From: CBDCYS01 sp965226245
GTDB lineage: Bacteria > Acidobacteriota > Terriglobia > Bryobacterales > UBA6623
Direction of reading: 5' to 3'
Length of the DNA stretch: 64,000 bases
Assembly: GCA_965226245.1 (NCBI GenBank)
Contig: CBDDCL010000015.1
Location: 6,634,001 to 6,698,000, forward strand
Below the pieces are notes generated by a model. The model made no database searches. It worked only from the letters and a program-made list of their open reading frames with translations, and was not told the DNA's origin. Positions 16,497 to 26,392 of this stretch are shown here, one piece after another (the first letter of the stretch is position 1; every line of letters begins with the position of its first letter). The translations under genes and the position numbers were made by a program.

Positions 16497-18950
16497 ATGT
16501 TTGGACACCGATACCTGTGGCTACTGATCATCGCCGCCATGGCCCTGCTTTCAGCGGCTTCCATTCATGTGGAAGCCGCAAGACCGCAGACCACGACCTC
16601 ACTCTCGCACCCCTCCGGGACTGACCCCTGGCAGCGGGAGCTGCTCGACCGCTACTGCGTCACGTGTCATAACGAGCACCTGCGCACGGCGGGGCTGGCC
16701 CTCGACGTTCTTGAAGTCACCACGGTCGGCGAGTCGCCTGAAATCTGGGAGAACGTGGTTCGGAAGCTGCGCGCCGGCGCAATGCCTCCGGCGCCCCGCC
16801 CGCGGCCCGCTACAGAAACGTACGACAACTTCATCACGTGGCTGGAATCGGAGCTCGACCTGGCGGCATCGGCCAACCCGGACCCGGGACGAACCGAGGC
16901 GTTTCACCGCCTGAACCGCACCGAGTATCACAACGTGGTTCGGGACCTGCTCGATATCGAGATCGATGTCTCGGAACTGCTACCGGCCGACGGCGCCAGC
17001 TACGGGTTCGACAACATCGCGGGGGTCCTCGGTATCTCGCCGGCACGTCTGGAGCGGTATCTTGCCGCCGCAAGAAAGATTAGTCGCCTGGCGGTCGGAC
17101 GCCCGGCTCCATCCGCCACCGCTGACACCTTTCGCCTGGCCAGTGACTTGCCGCAGGACGACTGGGTCGACGGCATGCCGTTCGGAACGCGTGGCGGCAC
17201 AGCGTTTCACTATATGTTCCCCGAAGACGCCGACTACGTCTTCCGCATTCTGTTGAGCCGCGACGCGGGTTACGTGCTGGGAACCTTTACCGTCCCCCAT
17301 ACGCTCGAGGTCAGCCTCGACGGGACGCCGGTTCAGACCTTCACGGTTGGCGAGCCGCCACCCGCTGATGCGCCGCGTGACAGCGACGCGTATCGAGCTT
17401 GGCGGGACAGACAACGGACCGTCGACCGTGATTGGGAGTTCCGTCTTCCCGTCAGGGCGGGACCGCGCGAGATTCGGATGACGTTTCTCAAGAAGACCTC
17501 CGCCTACGCGGAGACCGTCCGTCAGCCGTATCTGCGGCCGTACACGAGCATCACTGGCGGCGACACTCGGGTACAGCCCTATCTGGGTAGCGTCACCGTC
17601 ACCGGACCGTTCGAGGCCAGCGGGGCGCCACCGGTGGAGGAGACGCCAAGCCGCCGGCGCATTTTCATCTGTCGGCCGGCCAGCGCGGCTCGGGGCGGCC
17701 AAGCCGCCTGTGCGCGCGAGATTCTCACGAGCCTGGCGAGGCGGGCCTACCGCCGCCCGCCGACCTCCGAGGACCTCGACGTGCTGCTTGGGTTCTTTAA
17801 CGAGGGTTGGGAGGAAAGCGGATTCGAAGCCGGCATCGAGATCGCGCTGCGCTGGCTGCTCGCCAGCCCGGAGTTCGTGCTCAGGGTTGAACGTGATCCC
17901 GCCGGGCTCGCGGCCGGCACGAACTACGCCATCGCCGACCTCGAGCTTGCCTCCCGCCTGTCGTTCTTTCTTTGGAGTAGCATCCCCGATGACGAGCTGC
18001 TGGACCTCGCCGTCGCCGGCCGCCTGCAGGACCCCGAGGTGCTCGAGGGCCAGACTATACGCATGCTCGCGGATGACCGGTCGCGGGCGCTGGTAACGAA
18101 CTTTGCGAGCCAATGGCTCTACTTGCGGAACGTGCCAGCTGTCGTGCCAGACGAGGATTTGTTTCCACACTTTGGTGACGACCTCCGTCAGGCGATGCAG
18201 CGCGAGACGGAGCTCTTTGTCTACAGCATCTTCCGCGAGGACCGAAACGTGCTCGACCTGCTGACCGCCGACCATACGTTCGTCAACGAGCGACTGGCCC
18301 GGCACTACGGCATCCCGCGCGTGTATGGGAGTCATTTTCGGCGAGTGCACATCGCGAACGACGCCCGGAGAGGGCTCCTCGGCCACGCCAGCATTCTCGC
18401 GGTCACGGCCTATCCCAATCGCACCTCGCCGGTGCTGCGGGGCAAGTGGGTCCTCGAGAATCTGCTCGGGACGCCCCCGGCTTCTCCGCCACCGGATGTG
18501 CCCTCCCTCGAGGAAACGAGTGAGACTGGCGAAGCGCTGTCGATGCGCGAAGCGACGGAACGTCATCGCGCGAACCCCGCGTGTGCGAGTTGTCACCAGC
18601 TGATGGACCCTCCAGGATTCGCGTTGGAGCAGTTTGACGCCGTCGGCCGCTTCCGCACGCGTACAGCGGCGAACACTCCGATCGATGCCTCGGGCGTCCT
18701 TTCCGACGGTACCGTCTTCGAAGGAGCCGCCGGGTTGCGCGCGGCGCTTGTGCGGAAGCCCGATCAGTTCGTTCGTACGCTGACAGAGAAGCTGATGACC
18801 TATGCGTTGGGGCGCGGCCTCGAATTCTACGACGCGCCCTCCATACGGGCCATCGTGCGCGACGCCGCGAACGACGACTACCGGTTCTCGTCGCTCATCG
18901 TCAGTATCGTCAAGAGTCGGCCGTTCAGGATGAGGAGAACGGAATCATGA
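16497..18950 (+). CDS. DUF1592-family c-type cytochrome-like protein
   Basis: This 817-residue exported protein has an N-terminal hydrophobic segment and a haem-binding motif CVTCH at residues 54-58. DUF1587 follows (FHRLNRTEYHNVVRDLLDIE), then DUF1595 (ARRAYRRPPTSEDLD), DUF1592 (ASRLSFFLWSSIPDDELL), DUF1588 (RRGLLGHASILAVTAYPNRT) and DUF1585 (LTEKLMTYALGRGLEFYDAP). A second CASCH motif sits between DUF1588 and DUF1585. The family is abundant in planctomycetes and acidobacteria and is presumed periplasmic; its substrate is unknown. Its TGA overlaps the start of the DUF1552 gene by 4 nt, indicating translational coupling. Confidence 0.92.
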   Translation: MFGHRYLWLLIIAAMALLSAASIHVEAARPQTTTSLSHPSGTDPWQRELLDRYCVTCHNEHLRTAGLALDVLEVTTVGESPEIWENVVRKLRAGAMPPAPRPRPATETYDNFITWLESELDLAASANPDPGRTEAFHRLNRTEYHNVVRDLLDIEIDVSELLPADGASYGFDNIAGVLGISPARLERYLAAARKISRLAVGRPAPSATADTFRLASDLPQDDWVDGMPFGTRGGTAFHYMFPEDADYVFRILLSRDAGYVLGTFTVPHTLEVSLDGTPVQTFTVGEPPPADAPRDSDAYRAWRDRQRTVDRDWEFRLPVRAGPREIRMTFLKKTSAYAETVRQPYLRPYTSITGGDTRVQPYLGSVTVTGPFEASGAPPVEETPSRRRIFICRPASAARGGQAACAREILTSLARRAYRRPPTSEDLDVLLGFFNEGWEESGFEAGIEIALRWLLASPEFVLRVERDPAGLAAGTNYAIADLELASRLSFFLWSSIPDDELLDLAVAGRLQDPEVLEGQTIRMLADDRSRALVTNFASQWLYLRNVPAVVPDEDLFPHFGDDLRQAMQRETELFVYSIFREDRNVLDLLTADHTFVNERLARHYGIPRVYGSHFRRVHIANDARRGLLGHASILAVTAYPNRTSPVLRGKWVLENLLGTPPASPPPDVPSLEETSETGEALSMREATERHRANPACASCHQLMDPPGFALEQFDAVGRFRTRTAANTPIDASGVLSDGTVFEGAAGLRAALVRKPDQFVRTLTEKLMTYALGRGLEFYDAPSIRAIVRDAANDDYRFSSLIVSIVKSRPFRMRRTES

Positions 18951-20299
18951 TCATCACGAAGAGGACACTTCCTCGCCGCACATTCTTGCGTGGGGTGGGC
19001 GCGACGCTGGCGCTCCCCATGTTGGACGCAATGGCGCCGGCATTGTCGGGCATCTCGGGCAGAGCAGCCGAACCAATTCGGCGGCTTGGGTGGGTCTATA
19101 TCCCGAATGGCATGGTCATGCACTCGTGGACGCCATCGGCCAGCACCGCGCTGGAGCTTTCAACCACGCTGAGCCCCCTGGCGCCATATCGTGAGCACAT
19201 GGTGGTCGCGAGCGGCCTCGCACAGCCGCAAGCCGAAGCGCTCGGTGACGGCAACGGCGAGCACACGAGGGCGACCGCGACATGGTTGAATGGCGTCCAC
19301 CCGCGAGAGACCGAAGGAGCCGACGTGCAGGCCGGAATCACAGCGGACCAGATTGCCGCCGAGCACCTCGGGAAGACCACACCGCTGCCATCTCTGGAGC
19401 TGGCGATCGACGGCGACTTCTTGGTCGGGAACTGCGAGAACGGATACAGCTGCGTCTACATGAACACGATCTCCTGGCGGACCCCGACGACGCCGCTTCC
19501 GATGGAGAACAACCCGCGCGTGGTGTTCGAGCGTCTGTTCGGTGAGAGTGGCTCCACGACCGAGCGGCGGGCGCAGTTCAGGAAGGACCGCAGCATCCTC
19601 GACGCCATCACGGATGACCTGGCGAGATTGCAACGCGGCGTTGGGACCGGCGATCGGGCGCGGGTGACTCAGTATCTGGATGCCGTGCGGGCCGTCGAGC
19701 GGCGCATTCAGCTGTCGGAGCAGAGCGACGTGGATCTGCCGGCACTCGACCGTCCTGTGGGTATTCCCGACTCCTACGCGGAGCACGTCAAGCTGATGTT
19801 CGACCTCACGGCGCTCGCCTATCAGGCGGATATCACCCGTGTCTTCACCTTCATGCTGGGGCGGGAGCTCAATGGCCGTGCCTACCCGGAGGTCGGGATC
19901 TCCGATTCGCACCACGGGCTCTCGCATCACCGCGACGACCCAGAGAAACTCGCGCAACTCACAAAGATCAACACGTATCACGTGACGCTCTTCAGGCGCT
20001 TCCTGGAGACGCTTGAAGCGACACCGGATGGTGACGGCTCCCTGCTGGACCACTCGCTGCTTATGTATGGAGCAGCTCTGAGCGACAGCAATAAGCATCT
20101 GCACTACGACCTGCCCCTCATGCTGGTGGGTGGAAGCGGAGGACAGTTGCAGGGGGGGCGCCATCTCAGCTATCCGAGGGATACCCTCATGACCAACCTG
20201 CTGGTCAGCATGCTCGGCAAGGCCGGGATTGCGCTCGACCAGGGCCTTGGTGACAGCACGGGGCGATTGCGGGAACTTACGCCCCTCGCCGATGTGTAG
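18947..20299 (+). CDS. DUF1552 Tat-exported protein
   Basis: This 450-residue protein has a twin-arginine type leader (LPRRTFLRGVGATLALPMLD) and a DUF1552 body, with motifs such as GWVYIPNGMVMHSWTP and EVGISDSHHGLSHHRDDPEK. The His-rich segment may bind metal; the fold is thought to be sulfatase/alkaline-phosphatase related. Members are almost always next to a DUF1592 cytochrome, as here (ATGA overlap), so the two likely act together in the periplasm. The following ankyrin gene starts before this one ends. Confidence 0.92.
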   Translation: MIITKRTLPRRTFLRGVGATLALPMLDAMAPALSGISGRAAEPIRRLGWVYIPNGMVMHSWTPSASTALELSTTLSPLAPYREHMVVASGLAQPQAEALGDGNGEHTRATATWLNGVHPRETEGADVQAGITADQIAAEHLGKTTPLPSLELAIDGDFLVGNCENGYSCVYMNTISWRTPTTPLPMENNPRVVFERLFGESGSTTERRAQFRKDRSILDAITDDLARLQRGVGTGDRARVTQYLDAVRAVERRIQLSEQSDVDLPALDRPVGIPDSYAEHVKLMFDLTALAYQADITRVFTFMLGRELNGRAYPEVGISDSHHGLSHHRDDPEKLAQLTKINTYHVTLFRRFLETLEATPDGDGSLLDHSLLMYGAALSDSNKHLHYDLPLMLVGGSGGQLQGGRHLSYPRDTLMTNLLVSMLGKAGIALDQGLGDSTGRLRELTPLADV

Positions 20300-21719
20300 C
20301 CGCCAGCTCTCAGGCATCGCCGTCCTGGCGTATCTCGCCGTGCCTGCGTTCGTGGCGGCACAGCCTGCCAGCGAACTGCTCATCGAGGCCATCAAGGACG
20401 GCGATGCCAACCAAGCCCGGAGGCTCGTCGAAGCTGAGGGCTTTGTCGCCGAAGAGTCGGACGACACCGATGCCACGCCTCTTCATTGGGCTGCACACCA
20501 GGGTGACGAGGCGACCGTGGCGCTGCTCATTCGCCGGGGTGTCGATGTCGACGCCACGACGCGCTACGGCGTGACGCCCTTGGCGCTCGCCTGCGCCGCC
20601 GGTCACGCCGCGGTCGTGGAGGCGCTGCTTGTCGCCGGCGCCGATCCGAACCTCGCGTCACCCGAGGGCGAGCCACCGCTCCTGGTGGCGGCCCGCACGG
20701 GGATCGCAGCTAGCGTCGAGGCGCTGCTGCGACACGGGGCCAGCGTCGAGGCCACGGAAGGCTGGCGCGGACAGACCGCGCTGATGTGGGCGGCGGCGGA
20801 AAACCATTCGGTCGTCGTAGCGCCGCTCGTGGCCCGAGGCGCTAACGTGGACGCACGGTCCGACGCCGGGTTCACGGCTCTCGCGTTCGCCGCTCGGGCG
20901 GGCCACGCCGAAGCCGTCGAGGCGCTGCTGGATGCGGGGGCCGACGTCAACCTGACGCTCCCAGACGGGACCAGCCCGCTCGTTGTCGCCGTCATCAACG
21001 CGCACTACGGCCTAGCCATCCTGCTGCTCGAGAACGGGGCCGATCCCAATGCCTCCGGGCAAGGCTGGACCGCGCTGCATCAACTGGCCTGGACCCGCCG
21101 CCCAAACCGGAGTTTCAACAACCCGCCGGCCTTTCCTGTCGGCGAGGTGACCGGCTTCGAACTGGCTGAGGCCCTTGTCGCGCACGGAGCCGACCTCAGC
21201 GCCCGGCAGACGGCGGAACCGCGCGACGGCTATCGCAATGCACTCAACCGCATCGGCGCCACGCCGTTCCTGCTGGCGGCCAAGGCGACCGACCTCGCGC
21301 TCATGCGGCTGCTCCTCGACCTCGGAGCCGACCCGCTTCTGGCGAACGAAGACGGTACGACGCCGCTCTTGGTAGCGGCCGGCGTTGGAATCTGGTCGTC
21401 GGGCGAGAGTCCGGGCAGCAGCAAGGAGGCGCTTGAAGCCGTCAAGCTCATGCTCGAGCTTGGTGATTCAGTGACGGCCGTCGACGCCAACGGCGACGCG
21501 GCCCTTCACGGTGCGGTGATGCGTGGCTCGAAGGAGCTCCTTCTCTTCCTGGCCGATCAGGGCGCCGCGCTCAACCCCGTCAACAAGAAAGGGTGGACGC
21601 CGCTCACAATCGCGCAGGGGATCTTCTACGCGAATCTCGGGAGGCGCTGGCCGGACTTGGAGGCCGTGCTGCTTGATCTTGGCGCCACGTCACCCACTGC
21701 TCCGGAACCGCCCCGCTAG
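20292..21719 (+). CDS. Exported ankyrin-repeat protein
   Basis: With the ATG at 20292, the 475-residue product has a signal peptide (LSGIAVLAYLAVPAFVAAQP). About ten ankyrin repeats follow (for example DATPLHWAAHQGDEATVALL and GHAAVVEALLVAGADPNLAS), broken by a longer insert near 260-330 and ending at about residue 465. Repeats of this kind bind other proteins. The start overlaps the DUF1552 gene by 8 bp, so it is the third member of a coupled DUF1592-DUF1552-ankyrin operon. A scaffold or inhibitor role for its two partners is inferred. Confidence 0.9.
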   Translation: MCSRQLSGIAVLAYLAVPAFVAAQPASELLIEAIKDGDANQARRLVEAEGFVAEESDDTDATPLHWAAHQGDEATVALLIRRGVDVDATTRYGVTPLALACAAGHAAVVEALLVAGADPNLASPEGEPPLLVAARTGIAASVEALLRHGASVEATEGWRGQTALMWAAAENHSVVVAPLVARGANVDARSDAGFTALAFAARAGHAEAVEALLDAGADVNLTLPDGTSPLVVAVINAHYGLAILLLENGADPNASGQGWTALHQLAWTRRPNRSFNNPPAFPVGEVTGFELAEALVAHGADLSARQTAEPRDGYRNALNRIGATPFLLAAKATDLALMRLLLDLGADPLLANEDGTTPLLVAAGVGIWSSGESPGSSKEALEAVKLMLELGDSVTAVDANGDAALHGAVMRGSKELLLFLADQGAALNPVNKKGWTPLTIAQGIFYANLGRRWPDLEAVLLDLGATSPTAPEPPR

Positions 21720-22025
21720 ACGAACCGCTCGGCTACCGCGCGGCGACGGCCTCCACAGCGCCCCAGAACTCGAGGTCGGCGGGCCAGGCACGGAACGTTC
21801 TGCCGCTGTTCCGGAAACTGTAGCGGGCAGCAACATCGCAAGTGCGGTGATCCAAGCGAAAGACCTATTCGTCGCCCTGATGACTCCTCCGCTGACCTTT
21901 CCGGAACGCGATAGCCGGGCATCCCTATCTTTCTGCCGCGTTCTTCACAAACTGCTGGCAGGGCCTTGTCAAGTTAACAACGCGAAGGCGGTTTTGCCCT
22001 GGAGATCGTCCGAGGTTTCTCCCTT
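21720..22025. other. Gap containing a solo IS6-type end
   Basis: No gene is seen. At 21966-21976 the sequence TTGTCAAGTTA begins a stretch that recurs at 39994-40030 (GTCAAGTTAA followed by a GGCGGTTTT..CCCTG block). It lies just outside the IS6-like transposase relic and is read as the decayed right end of that element. Confidence 0.45.
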
Positions 22026-22259
22026 TCAGCAAACACACGTCACCTTCTTCCAGTCAATAAAAGCTCGCTCTCTCAGGAGTCGATGATGGACCGCTTTGAG
22101 ATGATGACATCCAACTCGGAACAGATTGTGAATGGGGCCGTGGACGCAGAGAAAGCGTTGGACTTGTGCCGCTGATTTGAATCGGCGCATTTGGCGTTCC
22201 TGCTCTCTGGTGTGTTGGTGGGAAACTTCAGCTCGGTTGTTCTCGTACTGGCCGCTGCG
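22026..22259 (-). pseudogene. IS6-family transposase C-terminal remnant
   Basis: The minus strand encodes about 77 codons matching the end of IS6-family transposases: QYENNRAEVSHQHTREQERQ, MRRFKSAAQVQRFLCVHGPI, then a His/Arg-rich tail. The RAE..H segment includes the family's last acidic catalytic residue. The N-terminal two thirds are absent. The stop at 22026-22028 is close to the putative IS end at 21966. The frame has no start codon and is only a relic. Confidence 0.75.
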
Positions 22260-22574
22260 ATGGGTGACGGATGTTTAGATTTTGCAGCGCACGCCGGGTT
22301 GCACCGCAACGTCTTCCAGGCCTCCAATGTTCCCTCGCTGTCAAGGGCGGCCTGAGCGCCCACATAGATTCTGCGCCCTTCGGAGGTAACTATGATCGGG
22401 AGACCGCCGCTAGCTACCGCTAGCTGCGGGTATGTCTGTCGTCTGAATATAGCGCCGGCTACGCTCCGGGGAAACCTCCCGAGAGGGCGAGCATCCCCCA
22501 GCCGCTACTAACACAAGCAGCGTCAGGCTACCTGCTCTGCTGTTTCGCATCATGGGCCACTTGCCGCGGCCAGG
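22260..22574. other. Gene-free stretch downstream of the DUF1501 gene
   Basis: No coding sequence is supported. A short direct repetition of GCTAGCTACCGCTAGCTGCGG type lies near 22408-22428. I saw no convincing terminator for the minus-strand gene that ends at 22575. Confidence 0.35.
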
Positions 22575-23987
22575 CTAGGCCAGCAGCGCGTGGACCACCT
22601 CGCCGTGCACGTCGGTGAGGCGAAAGTCCCGGCCGGCGTAGGGGTAGGTGAGCTTCTTGTGGTCGAGGCCGAGAAGATGCAGGATCGTGGCGTGCAGGTC
22701 ATGGAAGTGGACCTTGTTTTCCACGCTGTAGTAGCCGTAGTCGTCCGTGCGGCCGTGGATGAGACCGGGTTTCATGCCGCCGCCGGCTAGCCACATCGTG
22801 AAACCGTGCGGATTGTGATCCCGGCCGTCCGCGTTCTCGGCGGTTGGAGTGCGGCCGAACTCCCCGCCCCAGATGACCAGCGTGTCGTCGAGCAGGCCGC
22901 GGCTCTTCAGATCCTTGATCAATCCGGCGATGGGCTTGTCGACCTCGCTTGACCTCTTGATGATGTTTTCCTTCAGCTTGGCGTGGTGGTCCCAGCCATT
23001 GCTGTTACATTGCACAAATCGCACGCCGCGTTCGCTAAAGCGGCGCGCCATCAGGCACTGCCGCCCAAAGTCCTGGGTGACCGGATCATCGAGTCCGTAG
23101 AGGCGGCGCGTGGCTTCGGTTTCCGAACTGATATCCTGAACCTCGGGCGCCTCCGTTTGCATACGGAAGGCAAGTTCGAAAGTCGCGATGCGGCTTTCGA
23201 GCTCGTCGTCGTGGCCGATTCTTTCGAAGTGCCGGCGGGAGACCTCGCGGAGCATGTCAAGCTCCAGCCGCTGCTGCTTGGCACGCGCCGCGCCGGCGCC
23301 GATAAACGGAAAAGCCGCGTCCTTTGATTTGACGTTACCGTGGCCAAGGGGTGTGCCCTGGTGGGCGGCGGGCAGGAAAGCCGCTCCGTAGTTATTCGAA
23401 CCCCCTTCGGAGAGGGCCTGACACATCGTGATGTAACCCGGCAGGTTCTGGTTTTCCGAGCCGAGGCCATAAGTTAACCACGACCCCATAGCCGGGCGGA
23501 TGAAAGTATCGCTGCCGGTGTGCCATTCGAGTACCGCTCCGCCGTGGCGCGGGTTGGAGCAGTGCATCGAGCGGATGATCGTCAGGTCGTCGACGATGCC
23601 GGCGATATGCGGGAAGATTTCACTGACCCAAGCGCCGCTTTCACCGTGCTGCTTGAACTCGAAAGGCGAGCCGATGAGGTTGCCGCCGCGGCGGGGGAAG
23701 GAAATCACCCTGGGTCCGGCGAAAGGCAGCGGCTTCCCAGTGTCGCGTTTCAGGACCGGCTTGGGATCGAACGTGTCGATATGCGAAGGCCCCCCGAACA
23801 TGAAAAGCATGATGACGCGCTTGGCGCGCGGGGAAAAATGCGGCGGACGGAGAGCGAGGGGGTTCGCACCGGTGGCCATCGAATCTTCAGCCAACAGGGC
23901 GGAGAGAGCGAGAGAGCCGAAACCGGCGCCCATTTGCCGCAGCATCGCGCGGCGGGAAAGAGCAGGCCGATGGAGTGGGTTCGTCAT
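22575..23987 (-). CDS. DUF1501 Tat-exported protein
   Basis: This 470-residue protein has a twin-arginine type leader (LSRRAMLRQMGAGFGSLALS) and the DUF1501 fold. Motifs include AKRVIMLFMFGGPSHIDTFD, WGGEFGRTPTAENADGRDHN and VHFHDLHATILHLLGL. The Asp/His residues are arranged as in sulfatase/alkaline-phosphatase relatives. Members nearly always pair with a DUF1549/DUF1553 cytochrome-like protein. That partner ends only 11 bp upstream here on the same strand, so they form an operon. The enzymatic role is unknown. Confidence 0.93.
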   Translation of the reverse strand: MTNPLHRPALSRRAMLRQMGAGFGSLALSALLAEDSMATGANPLALRPPHFSPRAKRVIMLFMFGGPSHIDTFDPKPVLKRDTGKPLPFAGPRVISFPRRGGNLIGSPFEFKQHGESGAWVSEIFPHIAGIVDDLTIIRSMHCSNPRHGGAVLEWHTGSDTFIRPAMGSWLTYGLGSENQNLPGYITMCQALSEGGSNNYGAAFLPAAHQGTPLGHGNVKSKDAAFPFIGAGAARAKQQRLELDMLREVSRRHFERIGHDDELESRIATFELAFRMQTEAPEVQDISSETEATRRLYGLDDPVTQDFGRQCLMARRFSERGVRFVQCNSNGWDHHAKLKENIIKRSSEVDKPIAGLIKDLKSRGLLDDTLVIWGGEFGRTPTAENADGRDHNPHGFTMWLAGGGMKPGLIHGRTDDYGYYSVENKVHFHDLHATILHLLGLDHKKLTYPYAGRDFRLTDVHGEVVHALLA

Positions 23988-23998
23988 CCGTCGTTACT

Positions 23999-26392
23999 TC
24001 ATTCTACATAGATAAATTCGTTCGACGAAAGCATCACACGGCACAGAGCTTGCCAGGGATCGGCCGCGTCTTTCTTCGAATCCGTCTCCGCATTCGGGGG
24101 AAATTCCTGCTCGTAGCGCTCGAGGAACGCCAGCCAAGCGCCGATCTCATCGGGAATGGCCGGGCGCGAGTAAGCCAGCTCGTGAGCCAGCATGATGCGG
24201 TCTTCGTCAGCGGGCGCCGCACGCTTCAGCCGATCGGCGAACTTCCGGGAAGCCTGTTCGACCAGCTCGCTGTTCATCATGAACAAGGCTTGGGGCGCAA
24301 CCGTTGTCGATGATCGCTTGCCGTTCAGGGTCGAGGGGTTGGCAAAATCGAACGCGCTGAAAACCTCATAGAGGGCGCTTCGCAGCACCGGAAGATACAC
24401 GCTGCGGCGATTAGACTCGTAAAGCTTGGAGTCGCGCGAGCGAGCATCGAAGTTTAAATCGGAGAAACTCGGGTAAGGGACGCTCCTCCCGGACATGGTT
24501 GTGTCCAGCTCGCCCGATACAGCCAGAAGCGAGTCGCGGATGACCTCAGCTCCCATGCGGCGGCGGTCTCTATGGGAAAGCAGCCGGTTCTCGGGATCGG
24601 CTTCAGCGCTTCGGGGCGCGCGCGCCGTGCTCATCTGGTACACGCTCGAAAGCATAATCAGGCGATGCATGGCCTTGAGCGACCAGCGGCCCTCGACGAA
24701 GCGCCTGGCCAGCCAGTCCAGCAGCGCCGGGTTGCCGGGGCGATCCCCCAGGCGGCCGAAATTGTCCGGTGAACGGACGATACCCTCACCGAAATGCCAT
24801 TTCCAGATGCGGTTGACCATCACCCGCGCGGTGAGCGGATGATCGGGCTGCGTGAGCCACTCGGCGAGTTCCTTGCGGCCGCTGCGGCCGGGCCCAATCG
24901 GCGTTCGCTCTTGGCGAGCCAGCACACGCAGGAAACGGCGCGGCGCGATCTTCCCCGGCGTCAAATGGCTGCCGCGAATGAGGAGGGGAAGATCCTCGAT
25001 GTCTCCTTCGCCGACCGCCATGGCTTTGGGGATCGTGTCATATGCTTCGATCGCTTCCTCGACGGCTTTCTTGTGCCGGTCACGCACCTCTTTCGGCGTT
25101 GTCGCCGTGTTCAGATTGGTGACGAGATCATCGTGGTAATCGAACTTGTCCTCAATCTCCGTGAGACGCCGCTCGTCTTCGGGGCCGAGCAAAGCGACGG
25201 CGTTAAGCTTCGAGGTGACGCGGTAGGTGAGGACCGTCTTGGTGCTCGTGAAGATGCCGAGCATCGAGTAATAATCTTCGCTCGGAATCGGGTCGAACTT
25301 GTGATCGTGGCAGCGAGCGCAATCGACCGTGAGAGCCATAAAAGCTCGTGCCGTGGTGGCGAGCTGTTCGTCCGCGAAATCGAGCTTCTGCTTGACCGGG
25401 TCGTCCTCGGCCACCATTTTGGGACCAAGCATCAGAAACCCAGTCGCGATCAGTCCTTCGGCGCGATTCCGGTCTCCCCACCTTGTGATCAAGTCGCCGG
25501 CCAATTGCTCCCTAACAAACTGGTCGTAGGGCTTGTCCACATTGAACGCCCGGATTACGTAGTCGCGGTAGCGCCAGGCATCGGCGTGGACAATGTTGTC
25601 GTCCATGCCATTGCTGTCGGCGTAGCGGGCCACGTCAAACCAATGGCGTGCCCAGCGCTCCCCGTAGTGCGGCGAATCGAGAAGACGATCAACTACTCTC
25701 GCGAAAGCCCTGGGTGAATCATCCACGAGGAAGGCGTTCACCTCTTTGGGCGTGGGAGGCAGTCCGTGGAGATCGATCGTGGCGCGCCGAATGAGGGTCC
25801 GCTTATCGGCGGGATGCGCCCGCCTCAGGCCCTTTGCTTCCAACCGTGCCAGGACGAAATGATCGACCGCTGACTGAGGCCAGGAGATCTCCTTCACGCT
25901 GGGAATGGCCGGGTTGCCCACAGGTTGAAAGGCCCAGTGAGACAGCTCTTCTTTTGTGAATTCGACTGTGCCGGCATTCCTAGCGGGCGCCTTTTTGACT
26001 CTAGTCGGGAGGCTTGCATTGGGCCAAGGCGCACCCATCTCAATCCAGCGAGTTAGTTTCTGAATCGCATTGAGCGGGAGCTTGCTCTTCGGGGGCATCT
26101 GCACGAACGTATCGTGATTGATGGCGTGAATGAACAGGCTGCGAGTTGGCTCGCCCGGAACGATCGCCGGGCCGGAGCGCCCTCCTTCGAGCATTCCGGC
26201 CAGCGAATCGAGGCGCAAGCCCGCCTGGCCTTCGCCGGCGGCCGGTCCGTGACACGGGTAGCAGCGGTTTGCGAGGATCGGGCGAACTTCTTTTTCGAAG
26301 AAATCCGTGTCTTGGCTATGCAACGGCAGCCAGCCGCCAAGGAATGCAACCAGGGCGGCTGCGGGGGCTGACACCTTTATTCGAGGTAACAT
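23999..26392 (-). CDS. DUF1549/DUF1553 planctomycete-type cytochrome protein
   Basis: This 797-residue exported protein begins with a signal peptide. A PSCyt1 haem-binding segment CYPCHG (about residues 42-47, then LRLDSLAGMLEGGRSGPAIV) follows. DUF1549 comes next (FVLARLEAKGLRRAHPADKR; YGERWARHWFDVARYADSNG). DUF1553 is C-terminal (RKELAEWLTQPDHPLTARVM; TLNGKRSSTTVAPQALFMMN). A CARCHDHKFDPI segment in the middle adds another CxxCH. Length and domain order match intact members. It heads a two-gene unit with the DUF1501 gene and probably works with it in the periplasm. Confidence 0.93.
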   Translation of the reverse strand: MLPRIKVSAPAAALVAFLGGWLPLHSQDTDFFEKEVRPILANRCYPCHGPAAGEGQAGLRLDSLAGMLEGGRSGPAIVPGEPTRSLFIHAINHDTFVQMPPKSKLPLNAIQKLTRWIEMGAPWPNASLPTRVKKAPARNAGTVEFTKEELSHWAFQPVGNPAIPSVKEISWPQSAVDHFVLARLEAKGLRRAHPADKRTLIRRATIDLHGLPPTPKEVNAFLVDDSPRAFARVVDRLLDSPHYGERWARHWFDVARYADSNGMDDNIVHADAWRYRDYVIRAFNVDKPYDQFVREQLAGDLITRWGDRNRAEGLIATGFLMLGPKMVAEDDPVKQKLDFADEQLATTARAFMALTVDCARCHDHKFDPIPSEDYYSMLGIFTSTKTVLTYRVTSKLNAVALLGPEDERRLTEIEDKFDYHDDLVTNLNTATTPKEVRDRHKKAVEEAIEAYDTIPKAMAVGEGDIEDLPLLIRGSHLTPGKIAPRRFLRVLARQERTPIGPGRSGRKELAEWLTQPDHPLTARVMVNRIWKWHFGEGIVRSPDNFGRLGDRPGNPALLDWLARRFVEGRWSLKAMHRLIMLSSVYQMSTARAPRSAEADPENRLLSHRDRRRMGAEVIRDSLLAVSGELDTTMSGRSVPYPSFSDLNFDARSRDSKLYESNRRSVYLPVLRSALYEVFSAFDFANPSTLNGKRSSTTVAPQALFMMNSELVEQASRKFADRLKRAAPADEDRIMLAHELAYSRPAIPDEIGAWLAFLERYEQEFPPNAETDSKKDAADPWQALCRVMLSSNEFIYVE

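Noticed and set aside
16980..18596. Long minus-strand open frame (538 codons) opposite the DUF1592 gene
   Set aside because: High-GC antisense frame; the plus strand encodes a well-defined multidomain protein, while the antisense product has no recognisable domain.
19160..20476. Long minus-strand open frame opposite the DUF1552 gene
   Set aside because: Shadow of a clear gene; composition and lack of motifs argue against coding.
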